64,000 nt of DNA from an uncultured Oscillospiraceae bacterium (GTDB lineage Bacteria; Bacillota; Clostridia; Oscillospirales; Oscillospiraceae), in the NCBI GenBank assembly GCA_934597255.1, contig CAKTQV010000002.1:62001-126000 (forward strand), written 5' to 3'. The notes beneath the pieces are model-generated. The model saw only the letters and a program-made list of their open reading frames with translations, searched no databases and was not told the origin of the DNA. Position numbers and translations under genes: made by a program. Below, piece by piece: positions 53,905 through 62,737 of this stretch (within the stretch, counting starts at the first letter, position 1; every line of letters begins with the position of its first letter).

Positions 53905-54649
53905 CCGGCGCGCCAGAGCGGCGGCGCTGCTGCTTGCGGCTGCGTTTCTGCTCGGAGGCGTCTGCGCTGCGGCGGAGCCAGCCTGCCCGGGAGACGGGAC
54001 GGCGCTGTATAAGAGCTATCCGTATGGGAACTTCGCGGCGGACGCGATCCGCGCCGCCAGCGGGACGGACATGGCTGTAATGGACAACGATACGGTTCAG
54101 AAACTGGCTTCAGGAGCAGATGCACCGCTGGCGTGCGCGTCTCTGTCGGAGCTCGAGCTGCGCCGGTTGCTGGAACAGGCGCTTTCCTGCGTGAAGACGG
54201 ACAGCCGGCTGGAAGCGGTTGTATCCCGGCAGGATGAGTTGGGGAGTTTCCTTCAGATATCCGGCTTTTTCCTTCGATATGACCCCTCCGCGCCGGAGGG
54301 AAGCCGCGTGATCTCGATCGAGGATTCGGACGGGGAAAGCTGGACGGTATATCCCGTCACGCTGACGGCGCCGGAGTCGGTTATCCGGGCTATGGATTTC
54401 AATTACAGTGCCGTTTTATATGGTGCCAGGCAGGCCATGGCGGAGTATCTTTCCGACGAGGAGGCTGCGGATTGCTCCGCGGCACGGATAAAGGTCATGG
54501 GAACGGTCGACGGCAATATTGTTTCGAGCTTTCCGCGCTGGCTTGTGATCGTGCTGCCGCTGGCGGCGGCTGTGCTGGTATGCCAGCTTATACACAGAAA
54601 TCAGAAATGGAAGAACACGCGCGGCGTTTTCCTGCGCCGGCGGATGTAA
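53885..54649 (+). CDS. membrane-anchored stand-alone 5'-nucleotidase C-terminal domain protein
   Basis: About 254 residues. Signal/anchor (RRARAAALLLAAAFLLGGVCAAA), then a segment matching the 5'-nucleotidase C-terminal domain: YGNFAADAIRAASGTDMAVMDNDTVQKLASG, LSELELRRLLEQAL, GSFLQISGFFLRYDPSAPEGSRVISI. A C-terminal membrane helix (WLVIVLPLAAAVLVCQLI) and basic tail follow. The metallophosphatase half of 5'-nucleotidases is absent, so it is unlikely to hydrolyse nucleotides alone. Several starts are possible (53870, 53885). It overlaps the transporter gene, so it probably belongs to the operon. Confidence 0.65.
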   Translation: MRLRRIDRRARAAALLLAAAFLLGGVCAAAEPACPGDGTALYKSYPYGNFAADAIRAASGTDMAVMDNDTVQKLASGADAPLACASLSELELRRLLEQALSCVKTDSRLEAVVSRQDELGSFLQISGFFLRYDPSAPEGSRVISIEDSDGESWTVYPVTLTAPESVIRAMDFNYSAVLYGARQAMAEYLSDEEAADCSAARIKVMGTVDGNIVSSFPRWLVIVLPLAAAVLVCQLIHRNQKWKNTRGVFLRRRM

Positions 54650-54658
54650 GGAGCATTT

Positions 54659-56284
54659 ATGGACTGGAAAATACCACCGCCTCCGATCGAGGAACGTCTT
54701 ATTGCCGGGGAACGCTGCGCCGATATTATTGTTGCAGGGCTTGGCTATGCGGGCTCGGCGGCTCTGCGGGCAGCGCAGGAGGCCGGTGTGTCTGTCATTG
54801 GACTCGAGTCACAGCTTGAGGAACGCTATACGCTCTTTGGACGCGATGTCGGGCATATAAATTCACGCTTTCTCCACAGTCGAGGCATTCCGGAAGTAGC
54901 GCCGAACGATTTGTTCGACGAATGGATGCGCCGGGCGGGAAACCGGGCAAATCCCGGTCTTGTCCGTCAGTTCTGCAATAAAAGCGGCGAAGCATTCGAC
55001 TGGTATACGGATATGTTCGGTCTTGAGGGCTTGAAAGCAGTCCATGTCGCGTTCTGGCCCGAGGGGGCCGATAAATTCAAGGCGGCGAGCTTAAAGGGCG
55101 ATAACCGAATCAACGGCTATCGCTTCTGGTACGGGACGGCGGAATTTCCGGACCCCATGGGCTGGCCGGGCACGCCGACGCTGCCTGCGTGCGCAAAGGC
55201 AAATCTGGAAAAAGCGCAGGCCGCCGGGGCCGAACTGCTCTTTGGAATGCAGGCCGTACAGCCTGTAATGGACGAAGAACGGGTTGCCGGCGTCATTGCG
55301 GCGGACCGGGAAGGGCTGCTTTACCGCTTCCGGGCCAATAAGGCCGTGATCCTGGCTGCCGGCGATTTCGGCGGGGACAGCGATATGCTGCGCGACTTGT
55401 GCCCGGACATTGCGGACGTTCTGCCTCCCGGCGGAAAGCTGCGGAGCATGGGGCGAAAGGGCGATGGCATCCGCATCGGTGTGTGGGCCGGCGGCCGTCT
55501 GGAAAGCCGGCCGATCCCGACCATGGGAGGAAACGGGCTTGTTCCCATGGGAATGTGCAATTTTGGTTCAGTCTGGTTTGACGAGCACGGACATCGCTTC
55601 TGCAATGAGGTGTTTGGAGGCACTGAGCTGGCCGGATTTGCTGGTAACCAGAATGGCATCCGTGAAATACTGGCGGTTTTTGACGAGCATGCGCTGGAAA
55701 ACGAGCTGCGCTGGGCAGTTCCGGCCCATGGCAGCTTTGACGCAAACATTGAGGGACTTGCGGAGAATCTGCGCACGCTGACGCGCTATGCTTATTCCGG
55801 GGGAGCGCAGCCGTACACAGCAAAGCTGAAGATGCCGCTTGGAGTACAGTCGGCTTTTTATGGTTCGACTCCGGAGGAACTGGCGATCAACGCGGGACTT
55901 GAGAAGGAAACGGCCGCGGCTCTCTGCCGCAGCATCCGACGCTATAACGAGATGGCTTGCGCGGGAGCGGATATCGAGTTTGGGCGGGATCCAAAGACGC
56001 TGGATCCCTTGACCGGCATGCTGTTCCTTCAGCGGATAAAAACGGATATGCTCGGACTTGTCATGGTGACAGGCGGCGGACTTCTGACGGATGAGCGCCA
56101 GCGCGTGCTGGGCGAAGACTGGAAGCTGGTCAAGGGCCTGTATGCTACGGGAAACTGCTGCGGGCGGCGCTATGGAAGCCAGTATTCCACGCCGATCTCC
56201 GGCGTGAGCGTCGGGATGGCGATCACACTTGGCCGGGAAGCCGGCCGGATGGCTGCGGATGAAAAGGAAGGGGCTGCAGATTGA
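54659..56284 (+). CDS. FAD-dependent oxidoreductase, fumarate reductase/flavocytochrome c type
   Basis: A 541-residue FAD_binding_2 protein. The Rossmann site is G27-L-G-Y-A-G32 with E50 ending the second strand; later blocks are VILAAGDFGGDSDMLRDLCPD, GRKGDGIRIGVWAGGR and the C-terminal TGNCCGRRYGSQYSTPISGVSVGMAITLGREAGRMA. No signal peptide, heme or FMN-binding domain is attached, so it is probably cytosolic and takes electrons from another protein. Relatives reduce activated C=C bonds (fumarate, urocanate, steroid enones). The substrate is unknown. Its stop overlaps the TTG of the beta-helix B gene. Confidence 0.88.
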   Translation: MDWKIPPPPIEERLIAGERCADIIVAGLGYAGSAALRAAQEAGVSVIGLESQLEERYTLFGRDVGHINSRFLHSRGIPEVAPNDLFDEWMRRAGNRANPGLVRQFCNKSGEAFDWYTDMFGLEGLKAVHVAFWPEGADKFKAASLKGDNRINGYRFWYGTAEFPDPMGWPGTPTLPACAKANLEKAQAAGAELLFGMQAVQPVMDEERVAGVIAADREGLLYRFRANKAVILAAGDFGGDSDMLRDLCPDIADVLPPGGKLRSMGRKGDGIRIGVWAGGRLESRPIPTMGGNGLVPMGMCNFGSVWFDEHGHRFCNEVFGGTELAGFAGNQNGIREILAVFDEHALENELRWAVPAHGSFDANIEGLAENLRTLTRYAYSGGAQPYTAKLKMPLGVQSAFYGSTPEELAINAGLEKETAAALCRSIRRYNEMACAGADIEFGRDPKTLDPLTGMLFLQRIKTDMLGLVMVTGGGLLTDERQRVLGEDWKLVKGLYATGNCCGRRYGSQYSTPISGVSVGMAITLGREAGRMAADEKEGAAD

Positions 56285-58080
56285 AAAAAACAGTGAATGA
56301 AAAATGGGTCGTTCAGGAGAGCCAGCGCTTTTCGGAGCTGAATCTCGGGCCGGACGCTCAATTGGAAGCGCCGGCGGGAAAGCGCCTGACCATGACGGTC
56401 GACGGGGTCGGGCTTCCCATGGAGCCGGGGCGTTATACCGGGGATGTACGGCTTACTTTAACGGACGAGTTTGTCGTTCGCACGGTGCGCTTCGGTGAGA
56501 TCACGGACGCGAGCTACCGAATGGGTGTATGCATGAAGGATGGACATTACCTTCCCGCATGTTCGGTTCAAAGCGCGGTGCGCGGCGGGGAAGTTCGGGA
56601 CGGTTATGTCTCCGGCGTCGCCATTGACAGCCGCGAGTGGGATTTCAACGGGATCTATGTCACAGGAAGCGGCGAATACGTTGTGGACGACGTTCGGATC
56701 GAGCTTGAAGGCGACGGCACGGACGATTTTGTGGGGCTCGGCGCGGCGATAGCCGCATCCGGCGACGCAAAGCTTACGATAAACCGGGCGGCGATCCATA
56801 CAAAAGGCATTACGCGCGGAGCGCTTTTCGCGGGCGGAAACAGCCGGGTTACCGTAAACGACAGCGAGCTGTCGCTCGTCAGCTATGTTCCAAGCGCCGA
56901 GCAGCTGGAAGCGGGCAAAAAGCTTCAGCGTATGATGGAGCCGCCCTGGTCGATGTCCATCCGCGGAAACGGCCGAACGACAAATCTGGCCGAATGCGGA
57001 CAGCTGACGCTCAACCGCTGCCATGTGACCTCCAATTCCTGGGGCGTTTTGTCCGTGGACGGAGCGCGGGTCAATCGGATGTATGTCCGGGACAGCAAGA
57101 TAGAGCTTTTGGGGGAAAGCGGCTACGGCGCATTTTCCATTGCGGACGATCTTTGCTATGACTACGCCGGCTTTGGCGACTGGGGCTGCATGGACGTCTT
57201 CGATCACTCCGAAATCCGGGTGCCCACCTATGGGATCATCATGTCTCTCGGCACGGCCGGAGGCGAGTTTAAAAACGGGTCGAGGCTTTATTCCGGCCGG
57301 CATGGCGCTTTCATTTTCCGCAACTGCGGCATTTTGAAGGTGAACAGCGGCGCGGCCTTTTATACAAAGGGCTGTTCTTTCCTGGTGAAAGGGTCAAATG
57401 TCCGCATTGAGGCGGACGACGCGATCCTTGAACCGGAAAACGGTGTGATCCTCCGCCTGATGGACAACGACGACACGGGGATGGAGGGCTTTCCCTTCAT
57501 CGTTCCCGTCGGCGTTGAGGACCCGAAAGAGGAAAGCCGGGATCTGTTCCATGCGCAGGCGGATGAAGACGTGTTCTTCAGCTTGTCCGATATGACGGCG
57601 GCCGGAGATATCTTTAACTCGACGACCAACATCAAGGCCTGCATGAATGTCCCGCCGAAGCCGGCGGACGCGCCGCCTCCCCCGGATCCCGGCCAGATAC
57701 GCGGGTTTATCGGCGATGGATTGCAGGGAGCGAAGAATCTGGACATAAAGCTTACGCATGCCGTGCTGAAAGGACGCATCAGTTCGGCAAAAGCGGCTTA
57801 TGCTCCCGGCGTGACGCTTATTACCAAGGAAAACTGCGAAGAGCTTGGCGAGATAACCGAAACGCCTTCGCATGCGGTGAACAACGGCGTGATCGTTCAT
57901 ATGGACGGTCGGTCGGTCTGGACGGTTACCGGCAGCTGCTTTCTTACCTCCCTTACATTGGAGGAGGGCAGTTCCATTCAGGCTCCGGAGGGAAAGAAAC
58001 TGGCTTTGTGGGTAGATGGAAATCGCTGTGAGATCGAAGCCGGTACATATCAGGGCGCGATCGAACTGCGCGTTGAATGA
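56281..58080 (+). CDS. beta-helix repeat protein B (paralog of 45382-47199), function unknown
   Basis: A 599-residue paralog of beta-helix protein A, with the same end-cap relation (LEAPAGKRLTMTVDGVGLPMEPGRY near the N-terminus; IQAPEGKKLALWVDGNRCEIEAGTY near the C-terminus) and shared blocks FNGIYVTGSGEYVVDDVRIELEG, ENGVILRLMDNDDTGM and AAGDIFNSTTNIKA. A Pro-rich linker (PPKPADAPPPPDPG) sits near residue 460. No signal peptide. TTG start at 56281 is coupled to the flavoprotein stop. Translational coupling between a flavoprotein and a beta-helix protein suggests they work together. Confidence 0.75.
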   Translation: MKKTVNEKWVVQESQRFSELNLGPDAQLEAPAGKRLTMTVDGVGLPMEPGRYTGDVRLTLTDEFVVRTVRFGEITDASYRMGVCMKDGHYLPACSVQSAVRGGEVRDGYVSGVAIDSREWDFNGIYVTGSGEYVVDDVRIELEGDGTDDFVGLGAAIAASGDAKLTINRAAIHTKGITRGALFAGGNSRVTVNDSELSLVSYVPSAEQLEAGKKLQRMMEPPWSMSIRGNGRTTNLAECGQLTLNRCHVTSNSWGVLSVDGARVNRMYVRDSKIELLGESGYGAFSIADDLCYDYAGFGDWGCMDVFDHSEIRVPTYGIIMSLGTAGGEFKNGSRLYSGRHGAFIFRNCGILKVNSGAAFYTKGCSFLVKGSNVRIEADDAILEPENGVILRLMDNDDTGMEGFPFIVPVGVEDPKEESRDLFHAQADEDVFFSLSDMTAAGDIFNSTTNIKACMNVPPKPADAPPPPDPGQIRGFIGDGLQGAKNLDIKLTHAVLKGRISSAKAAYAPGVTLITKENCEELGEITETPSHAVNNGVIVHMDGRSVWTVTGSCFLTSLTLEEGSSIQAPEGKKLALWVDGNRCEIEAGTYQGAIELRVE

Positions 58081-58112
58081 ACAACGCCAAAATACGAAAA
58101 GGAACTTAAATC

Positions 58113-60098
58113 ATGTCGAATCAATACAGCTATCTTCTCAGTCCTTTCAAAGTGGGAAAAAGGACGTTCAAAAACCGTATTCTGGGAGGGCCGCTTGGAT
58201 ATAATCAGGAAAACCTTACGGCGGCCATGAGCCAGGAAAACGTGGATTATTACGGGGCTCTTGCACGCGGCGGCGCCGCCCGCATCACGACCGGCGACTG
58301 CATGGTCAGCGACGATGCCGGATACAACGGCGGGGGCGGACGGCCCAAATTCTACGCGCCGCCCATGGAAATGATGAATTCCCTGAAAAACTACGTCCAC
58401 ACCATTCAGCGTTACGATTGTCTGGCATTCGTTCAGCTCGGCTTCAACGGGGGCGATTACACCAACTTCCTGAACATTCCCAGCGTTTCTTACGGACCCA
58501 GTCCCATGAGCTTTGACTGCGGAGCCGAGGTGCGGGCGATGGACAAGGAAATGATCGACCGCGTGATCGGCGATTTTGTTCTGTGCACTAAGAATCTTCG
58601 TGACGGCGGGGTAGACGGCGTTATTATTCATGGCGGACATGGCGCCAAGATACTGGATCAGTTCCGCTCGCCGCTGACAAATCACCGGACAGACGAGTAT
58701 GGAGGAAGTCTTGAAAACCGCTGCCGCTTTGGCATGGAGCTGATGCGCGCTGTTCGTGAGGCGGCGGGAGATATGCTCGTGGAGCTGCGCATCAGCGCCA
58801 GTGAGTATGTTGAAAACGGGATCACGGTCGAACAGACGATCGAATTTCTCAAAATGCTCGAAGCGGAAAAGCTGGTCGATATATTCCATATTACCGGCGG
58901 CATGCACACGGCGCCCCAGTACAATGCCTATTGCATTTCGCCCGGAACATTCCCTCCGGCGCCTTTCCGGGAAGCGGCGAAAAAGATCCGCGCCGCCGGT
59001 ATAAAAACTCCTCTCGCGCTTATAAATTCGCTGGCCGACCCGGACATTGCGGAAGATATAATTGCTTCCGGCGATGCAGACTTTATTATTCTTTCCAGAC
59101 AGATCAATCTGGCCGATCCGTATTATCCGCGTAAGCTGAGGGAAGGAAAGCCGTGGCTGATCGATAACTGCCTGCGCTGTCATGGATGCTACGATGTGGT
59201 CGGCCCCTGCTCCGTCAATCCTTATGCGTCTTTCAAGACCTATGAGAGCAGCTACGAACTTCCTCTGGCAAAAACGCCGCGCAAGGTCTGTGTTGTGGGG
59301 GGCGGCATCGGCGGACTGAAAGCGGCTTATACGGCGGCTGAACGCGGTCATAAGGTCATTCTTTTTGAAAAAGAAGGTGAACTTGGTGGGTTGCTGCGCT
59401 TTGCGGACACGGATACGCTCAAGGTGGATATACGCCGCTACAAAAACAATATGATAAAGCGCTGCACGATGCATCCCAACATAGAGATTCGGCTGAAAAC
59501 GGAAGCAACACCGGATCGTATCCGTCAGGAACTGCCATGTGCCCTGATCGTCGCCATCGGCGGAAAACAGCGTATTCCGGCCATTCCTGGAATCGAGCGG
59601 GAGAACGTTTTGACGATCATGGAAAGTTACCTTCATCCGGAGAGAATGGGGGAACATGTGATTATGCTTGGAAGCGGCCTTACGGCCTGCGAGGCAGGCC
59701 TGCATCTGCGCAAATGCGGCAAGAAGGTCACGATCATCGGCCGCCGGGATGATATCTGCGCCAATGAGAGCTTCAAGGTTCTTCCTACCGCTGTGTTCAG
59801 CCCGATCCCGACCTTTCGCCGCTGGTTCCGGGAACAGGAAATCGATTTGCTGCTCAACAGTGAAGTCGTTTCCGTCGGCGAGGACTTTGTTATGGTCCGC
59901 GATACGCAGACAGGGGAGGAAAAAAAGGTCCGGGGAGACACGGTCATTCTAGCCGCCGGCATGCTTGACCAGCGGGATGAAGCTGAAAGCTATAACGACG
60001 TCGGCGCCGGCTTTTTCGCCATGGTCGGCGACTGCATCAAGCCGAAAAAAATCCGGGACGCCGTTTCCGGCGCTTTCTGGGCGGCTATGGAGAGCTGA
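58113..60098 (+). CDS. NADH:flavin oxidoreductase (old yellow enzyme/FeS/FAD, BaiCD/2,4-dienoyl-CoA reductase type)
   Basis: A 661-residue three-part reductase. An N-terminal FMN barrel (LLSPFKVGKRTFKNRILGGPLG, HGGHGAKILDQF, SPLTNHRTDEYGGSLENRCRF), then a Cys cluster C353-x2-C356-x2-C359-x6-C366 (CLRCHGCYDVVGPCSVNP) for a 4Fe-4S centre, and a C-terminal FAD/NAD(P) module (VCVVGGGIGGLKAAY, IMLGSGLTACEAGLHL). The Cys spacing is tighter than the x2-x3-x11 of the E. coli enzyme. The family reduces conjugated enones or dienoyl compounds. It is the last gene of the island, followed by a terminator. Confidence 0.9.
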   Translation: MSNQYSYLLSPFKVGKRTFKNRILGGPLGYNQENLTAAMSQENVDYYGALARGGAARITTGDCMVSDDAGYNGGGGRPKFYAPPMEMMNSLKNYVHTIQRYDCLAFVQLGFNGGDYTNFLNIPSVSYGPSPMSFDCGAEVRAMDKEMIDRVIGDFVLCTKNLRDGGVDGVIIHGGHGAKILDQFRSPLTNHRTDEYGGSLENRCRFGMELMRAVREAAGDMLVELRISASEYVENGITVEQTIEFLKMLEAEKLVDIFHITGGMHTAPQYNAYCISPGTFPPAPFREAAKKIRAAGIKTPLALINSLADPDIAEDIIASGDADFIILSRQINLADPYYPRKLREGKPWLIDNCLRCHGCYDVVGPCSVNPYASFKTYESSYELPLAKTPRKVCVVGGGIGGLKAAYTAAERGHKVILFEKEGELGGLLRFADTDTLKVDIRRYKNNMIKRCTMHPNIEIRLKTEATPDRIRQELPCALIVAIGGKQRIPAIPGIERENVLTIMESYLHPERMGEHVIMLGSGLTACEAGLHLRKCGKKVTIIGRRDDICANESFKVLPTAVFSPIPTFRRWFREQEIDLLLNSEVVSVGEDFVMVRDTQTGEEKKVRGDTVILAAGMLDQRDEAESYNDVGAGFFAMVGDCIKPKKIRDAVSGAFWAAMES

Positions 60099-60111
60099 AT
60101 TTTCTAAAATA

Positions 60112-60148
60112 TAAAAAATCGGCCCGTGCATTTGCACGGGTCGATTTG
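60112..60148. terminator. bidirectional terminator between the flavin oxidoreductase and ABC-F genes
   Basis: A 15-bp stem (60116-60130 with 60133-60147, one G-T pair), tight loop, with A and T runs on either side. Confidence 0.88.
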
Positions 60149-60161
60149 CCTCGTTTTCAGG

Positions 60162-61772
60162 TCACTCGCGGATCTCGTTGACGTCGCGGCCCATCATGTG
60201 CATGTACTCGTCATAGCTGCACACGCGGTCGATGCAGCCGTCGTCCGTCAGCTCGATGATGCGGTTGGCGACGGTCTGGGTGAGCTGGTGGTCATGGCTG
60301 TAGAACAGAATGTTGTAGGGGAATGCCTCCATGCCCTTGTTCAGCGCAGCGATGGCCTCCAGATCGAGATGGTTCGTCGGCTGGTCGAACATATAGACAT
60401 TCGCGCCCGAGAGCATCATTTTCGATATCATGCAGCGGACCTTTTCGCCGCCGGAGAGAACGGACACCTGCTTGTATACCTCGTCGCCGGAGAAAAGCAT
60501 GCGGCCGAGGAAGGTGCGCAGATAGCTTTCGCGCTTGTCCTCGGAAAACTGGCGCATCCAGTCCATGATGTCCAGACCGCAGCCGTCGAAATAGGCGGTG
60601 TTGTCCTTGGGAAAGTAGGCCTGCGTGGTGGATACGCCCCATTTGATCTCGCCCTCGTCCGGCTCCAGCTCGCCGGCCAGAAGCTTGAACAGGCAGGTGA
60701 TGGCGTTTTCGTTGGCGCCGATCACGGCGATCTTGTCGTCCTTGCCCATGATGAACGAGAGGTTGTTGATGAGCTTGACGCCGTCGACGGTTTTGGAAAC
60801 GTTCGTGACGAACAGACGGTCCTTGCCGGGCTCGCGCTCCGCCTTGAAGCCGACCCAGGGATAACGGCGGGAGGAGGCGGGCATTTCCTCCACGGTGATC
60901 TTGTCGAGAAGCTTGCGGCGGCTGGTGGCCTGACGCGATTTGGAGGCGTTGGCTGCGAAGCGGGCGATAAAGGTCTGAAGCTCCTGGATCTTCTGCTCGG
61001 CTTTCTTGTTCTGATCCTTGATGAGCTTCTGCATCAGCTGGCTGGATTCATACCAGAAATCGTAGTTGCCGACGTACATTTTGATCTTGCCGTAGTCGAT
61101 GTCGACGATGTGCGTGCAGATGTTATTGAGGAAGTAGCGGTCGTGGCTGACGACGAGGACCGTGCCTTCGTAATCCATCAGGAAATTCTCCAGCCATACG
61201 GTGGACGCAAGATCGAGGTTGTTCGTCGGCTCGTCGAGAAGGATGATGTCCGGGTGGCCGAACAGCGCCTGCGCCAGCAGCACCTTGACCTTCTGGCGGC
61301 CTTCAAGCTCGTGCATCATGCGCCCGTGCAGTGCGACGGGAATGCCGAGCCCCTGCAGCAGACGCGCCGCGTCTGACTCGGCCTCCCAGCCTCCCAGCTC
61401 CGCGTACAGCTCCTCCAGCTCCGCCGCGCGAAGGCCGTCCGCATCGTCAAAATCGGGCTTTTCGTAGATGGCGTCCTTTTCCCGGCCGCACTCGAACAGC
61501 CTGGGGTTGCCCATGATGACCGTTTCCAGGACCGGGTGCTCGTCGTACATGTTCTGATCCTGACGCAGCACGCTCATCCGGCATTTCGGGTCGATGTGCA
61601 CATGGCCGTGCGTCGGTTCCACCGTGCCGGACAGTATTTTCAGAAAGGTGGATTTGCCGCTGCCGTTGGCGCCGATGATGCCGTAGCAGTTGCCGGCCGT
61701 GAAGCTGAGATCGACGCGGTCAAACAGGACCTGTCCGCCGTATTGCAGCCCGATGTTCTCACAGGTTATCAT
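60162..61772 (-). CDS. ABC-F family ATPase (YkpA/YbiT-like) with degenerate second ATP site
   Basis: A 536-residue soluble twin-ATPase of the ABC-F type, a class that acts on ribosomes. NBD1 is canonical: Walker A GANGSGKST (34-42), signature LEGRQKVKVLLAQAL, Walker B IILLDEPTNNLD. The inter-domain linker is present (MQKLIKDQNKKAEQKIQELQTFIARF). NBD2 is altered: the Walker A region reads GANENAITCLF with I358 in the Lys position, and Walker B reads VYMFDQPTNHLD with Q464 replacing the catalytic Glu; its signature LSGGEKVRCM is normal. Start ATG at 61772 with AAGGAG upstream. Confidence 0.92.
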   Translation of the reverse strand: MITCENIGLQYGGQVLFDRVDLSFTAGNCYGIIGANGSGKSTFLKILSGTVEPTHGHVHIDPKCRMSVLRQDQNMYDEHPVLETVIMGNPRLFECGREKDAIYEKPDFDDADGLRAAELEELYAELGGWEAESDAARLLQGLGIPVALHGRMMHELEGRQKVKVLLAQALFGHPDIILLDEPTNNLDLASTVWLENFLMDYEGTVLVVSHDRYFLNNICTHIVDIDYGKIKMYVGNYDFWYESSQLMQKLIKDQNKKAEQKIQELQTFIARFAANASKSRQATSRRKLLDKITVEEMPASSRRYPWVGFKAEREPGKDRLFVTNVSKTVDGVKLINNLSFIMGKDDKIAVIGANENAITCLFKLLAGELEPDEGEIKWGVSTTQAYFPKDNTAYFDGCGLDIMDWMRQFSEDKRESYLRTFLGRMLFSGDEVYKQVSVLSGGEKVRCMISKMMLSGANVYMFDQPTNHLDLEAIAALNKGMEAFPYNILFYSHDHQLTQTVANRIIELTDDGCIDRVCSYDEYMHMMGRDVNEIRE

Positions 61773-61802
61773 GGTAAGCTCCTTTGCAGTTGGAATGTGG
61801 TG

Positions 61803-62711
61803 TTATACGTCGTATATGCCGATGATCACAATGCCGGTCACGACCAGCGCGATGGCGGCATAGTGCTTCCAGCTCAGACGTTCCTTGAGGAAAATGCGGC
61901 TCCAGAGAACGGAAGCCACGCAGTACGAGGAGATGATGGGTGCGGCGAGCATGACATGGTCGGAATCCCCGATGGCGAAGATGTAGGCAAACTGGCCGAC
62001 CGTTTCAAAGCACGCGCCGATGTATTTCGGAAGCTCGCGCCGAACCACGAGGCGGTCGCGGCGGATGAGCGTCGTGTACAGCAGACAGAGTATGCCCACG
62101 ACGAAGAAGGTCAGCTCGTAGGCGGCGTTGGCGGAGTTTTCGTCCAGCGTTTCCAGCACGAGAGAATCGGCAAAGGTGCCCAGTGCATCCAGCAGGCAGT
62201 ATACGACCGGCAGAAGCAGCGCGAGGAAGGACTTGGTATAAACGTTGTTTCCCTTCTGCTGCCGCGCCAGACGAAGCTCCGGATCCTCCGTCGCTTCCAC
62301 GATGCCGAGCGCGATCACGCCGACGCACACGAGCGCGACCGCGGCCAGCTGCGCGGAGTTCACTTCGCCGCGTCCGGCCGTGATGAGCGTCAGGACGGCC
62401 ACGAGAGCGCCCGAGGAATTGCAGATGGGCGAGGAAATGGACAGCTCTATGTAGCGCAGACCGAGATAGCCGATGGCCATGGAGCCGATGTACAGCGCGG
62501 ACACGGGCAGGTAGGTCAGAATGACCTGCATATTCAGCGTTGTGCCGCCGATAAAGACCTCATAGGCGCAGTGCAGGCCCATGACGACGCCGACGGCCGT
62601 GACCATCTTCAGATGGCTGAGCTTGTCGTCCGCGCCCTTGCAGCCGATTTTCGAAAACAGATCGGAACCGCTCCAGCAGATCAGAGCGGCAATGGATAGC
62701 CAGAACCACAT
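61803..62711 (-). CDS. DMT (EamA-like) superfamily transporter
   Basis: A 302-residue protein with about ten predicted membrane helices and an internal two-fold repeat. It starts MWFWLSIAALICWSGSDLFSKIG; the second half includes LSWKHYAAIALVVTGIVIIGIYDV, the usual EamA ending. A drug/metabolite transporter fold is clear, the substrate is not. It lies 30 bases upstream of the ABC-F gene on the same strand, so they may be cotranscribed. Confidence 0.85.
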   Translation of the reverse strand: MWFWLSIAALICWSGSDLFSKIGCKGADDKLSHLKMVTAVGVVMGLHCAYEVFIGGTTLNMQVILTYLPVSALYIGSMAIGYLGLRYIELSISSPICNSSGALVAVLTLITAGRGEVNSAQLAAVALVCVGVIALGIVEATEDPELRLARQQKGNNVYTKSFLALLLPVVYCLLDALGTFADSLVLETLDENSANAAYELTFFVVGILCLLYTTLIRRDRLVVRRELPKYIGACFETVGQFAYIFAIGDSDHVMLAAPIISSYCVASVLWSRIFLKERLSWKHYAAIALVVTGIVIIGIYDV

Positions 62712-62737
62712 GGTTTATATCTCCTTTTGACGCAGCG

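Noticed and set aside
44632..60098. Bile acid 7-alpha-dehydroxylation (bai) operon
   Set aside because: SnoaL, OYE and FAD-reductase families are shared, but CoA ligase, CoA transferase, 3-alpha-HSDH and the bile acid permease are missing and the beta-helix proteins are foreign to bai.
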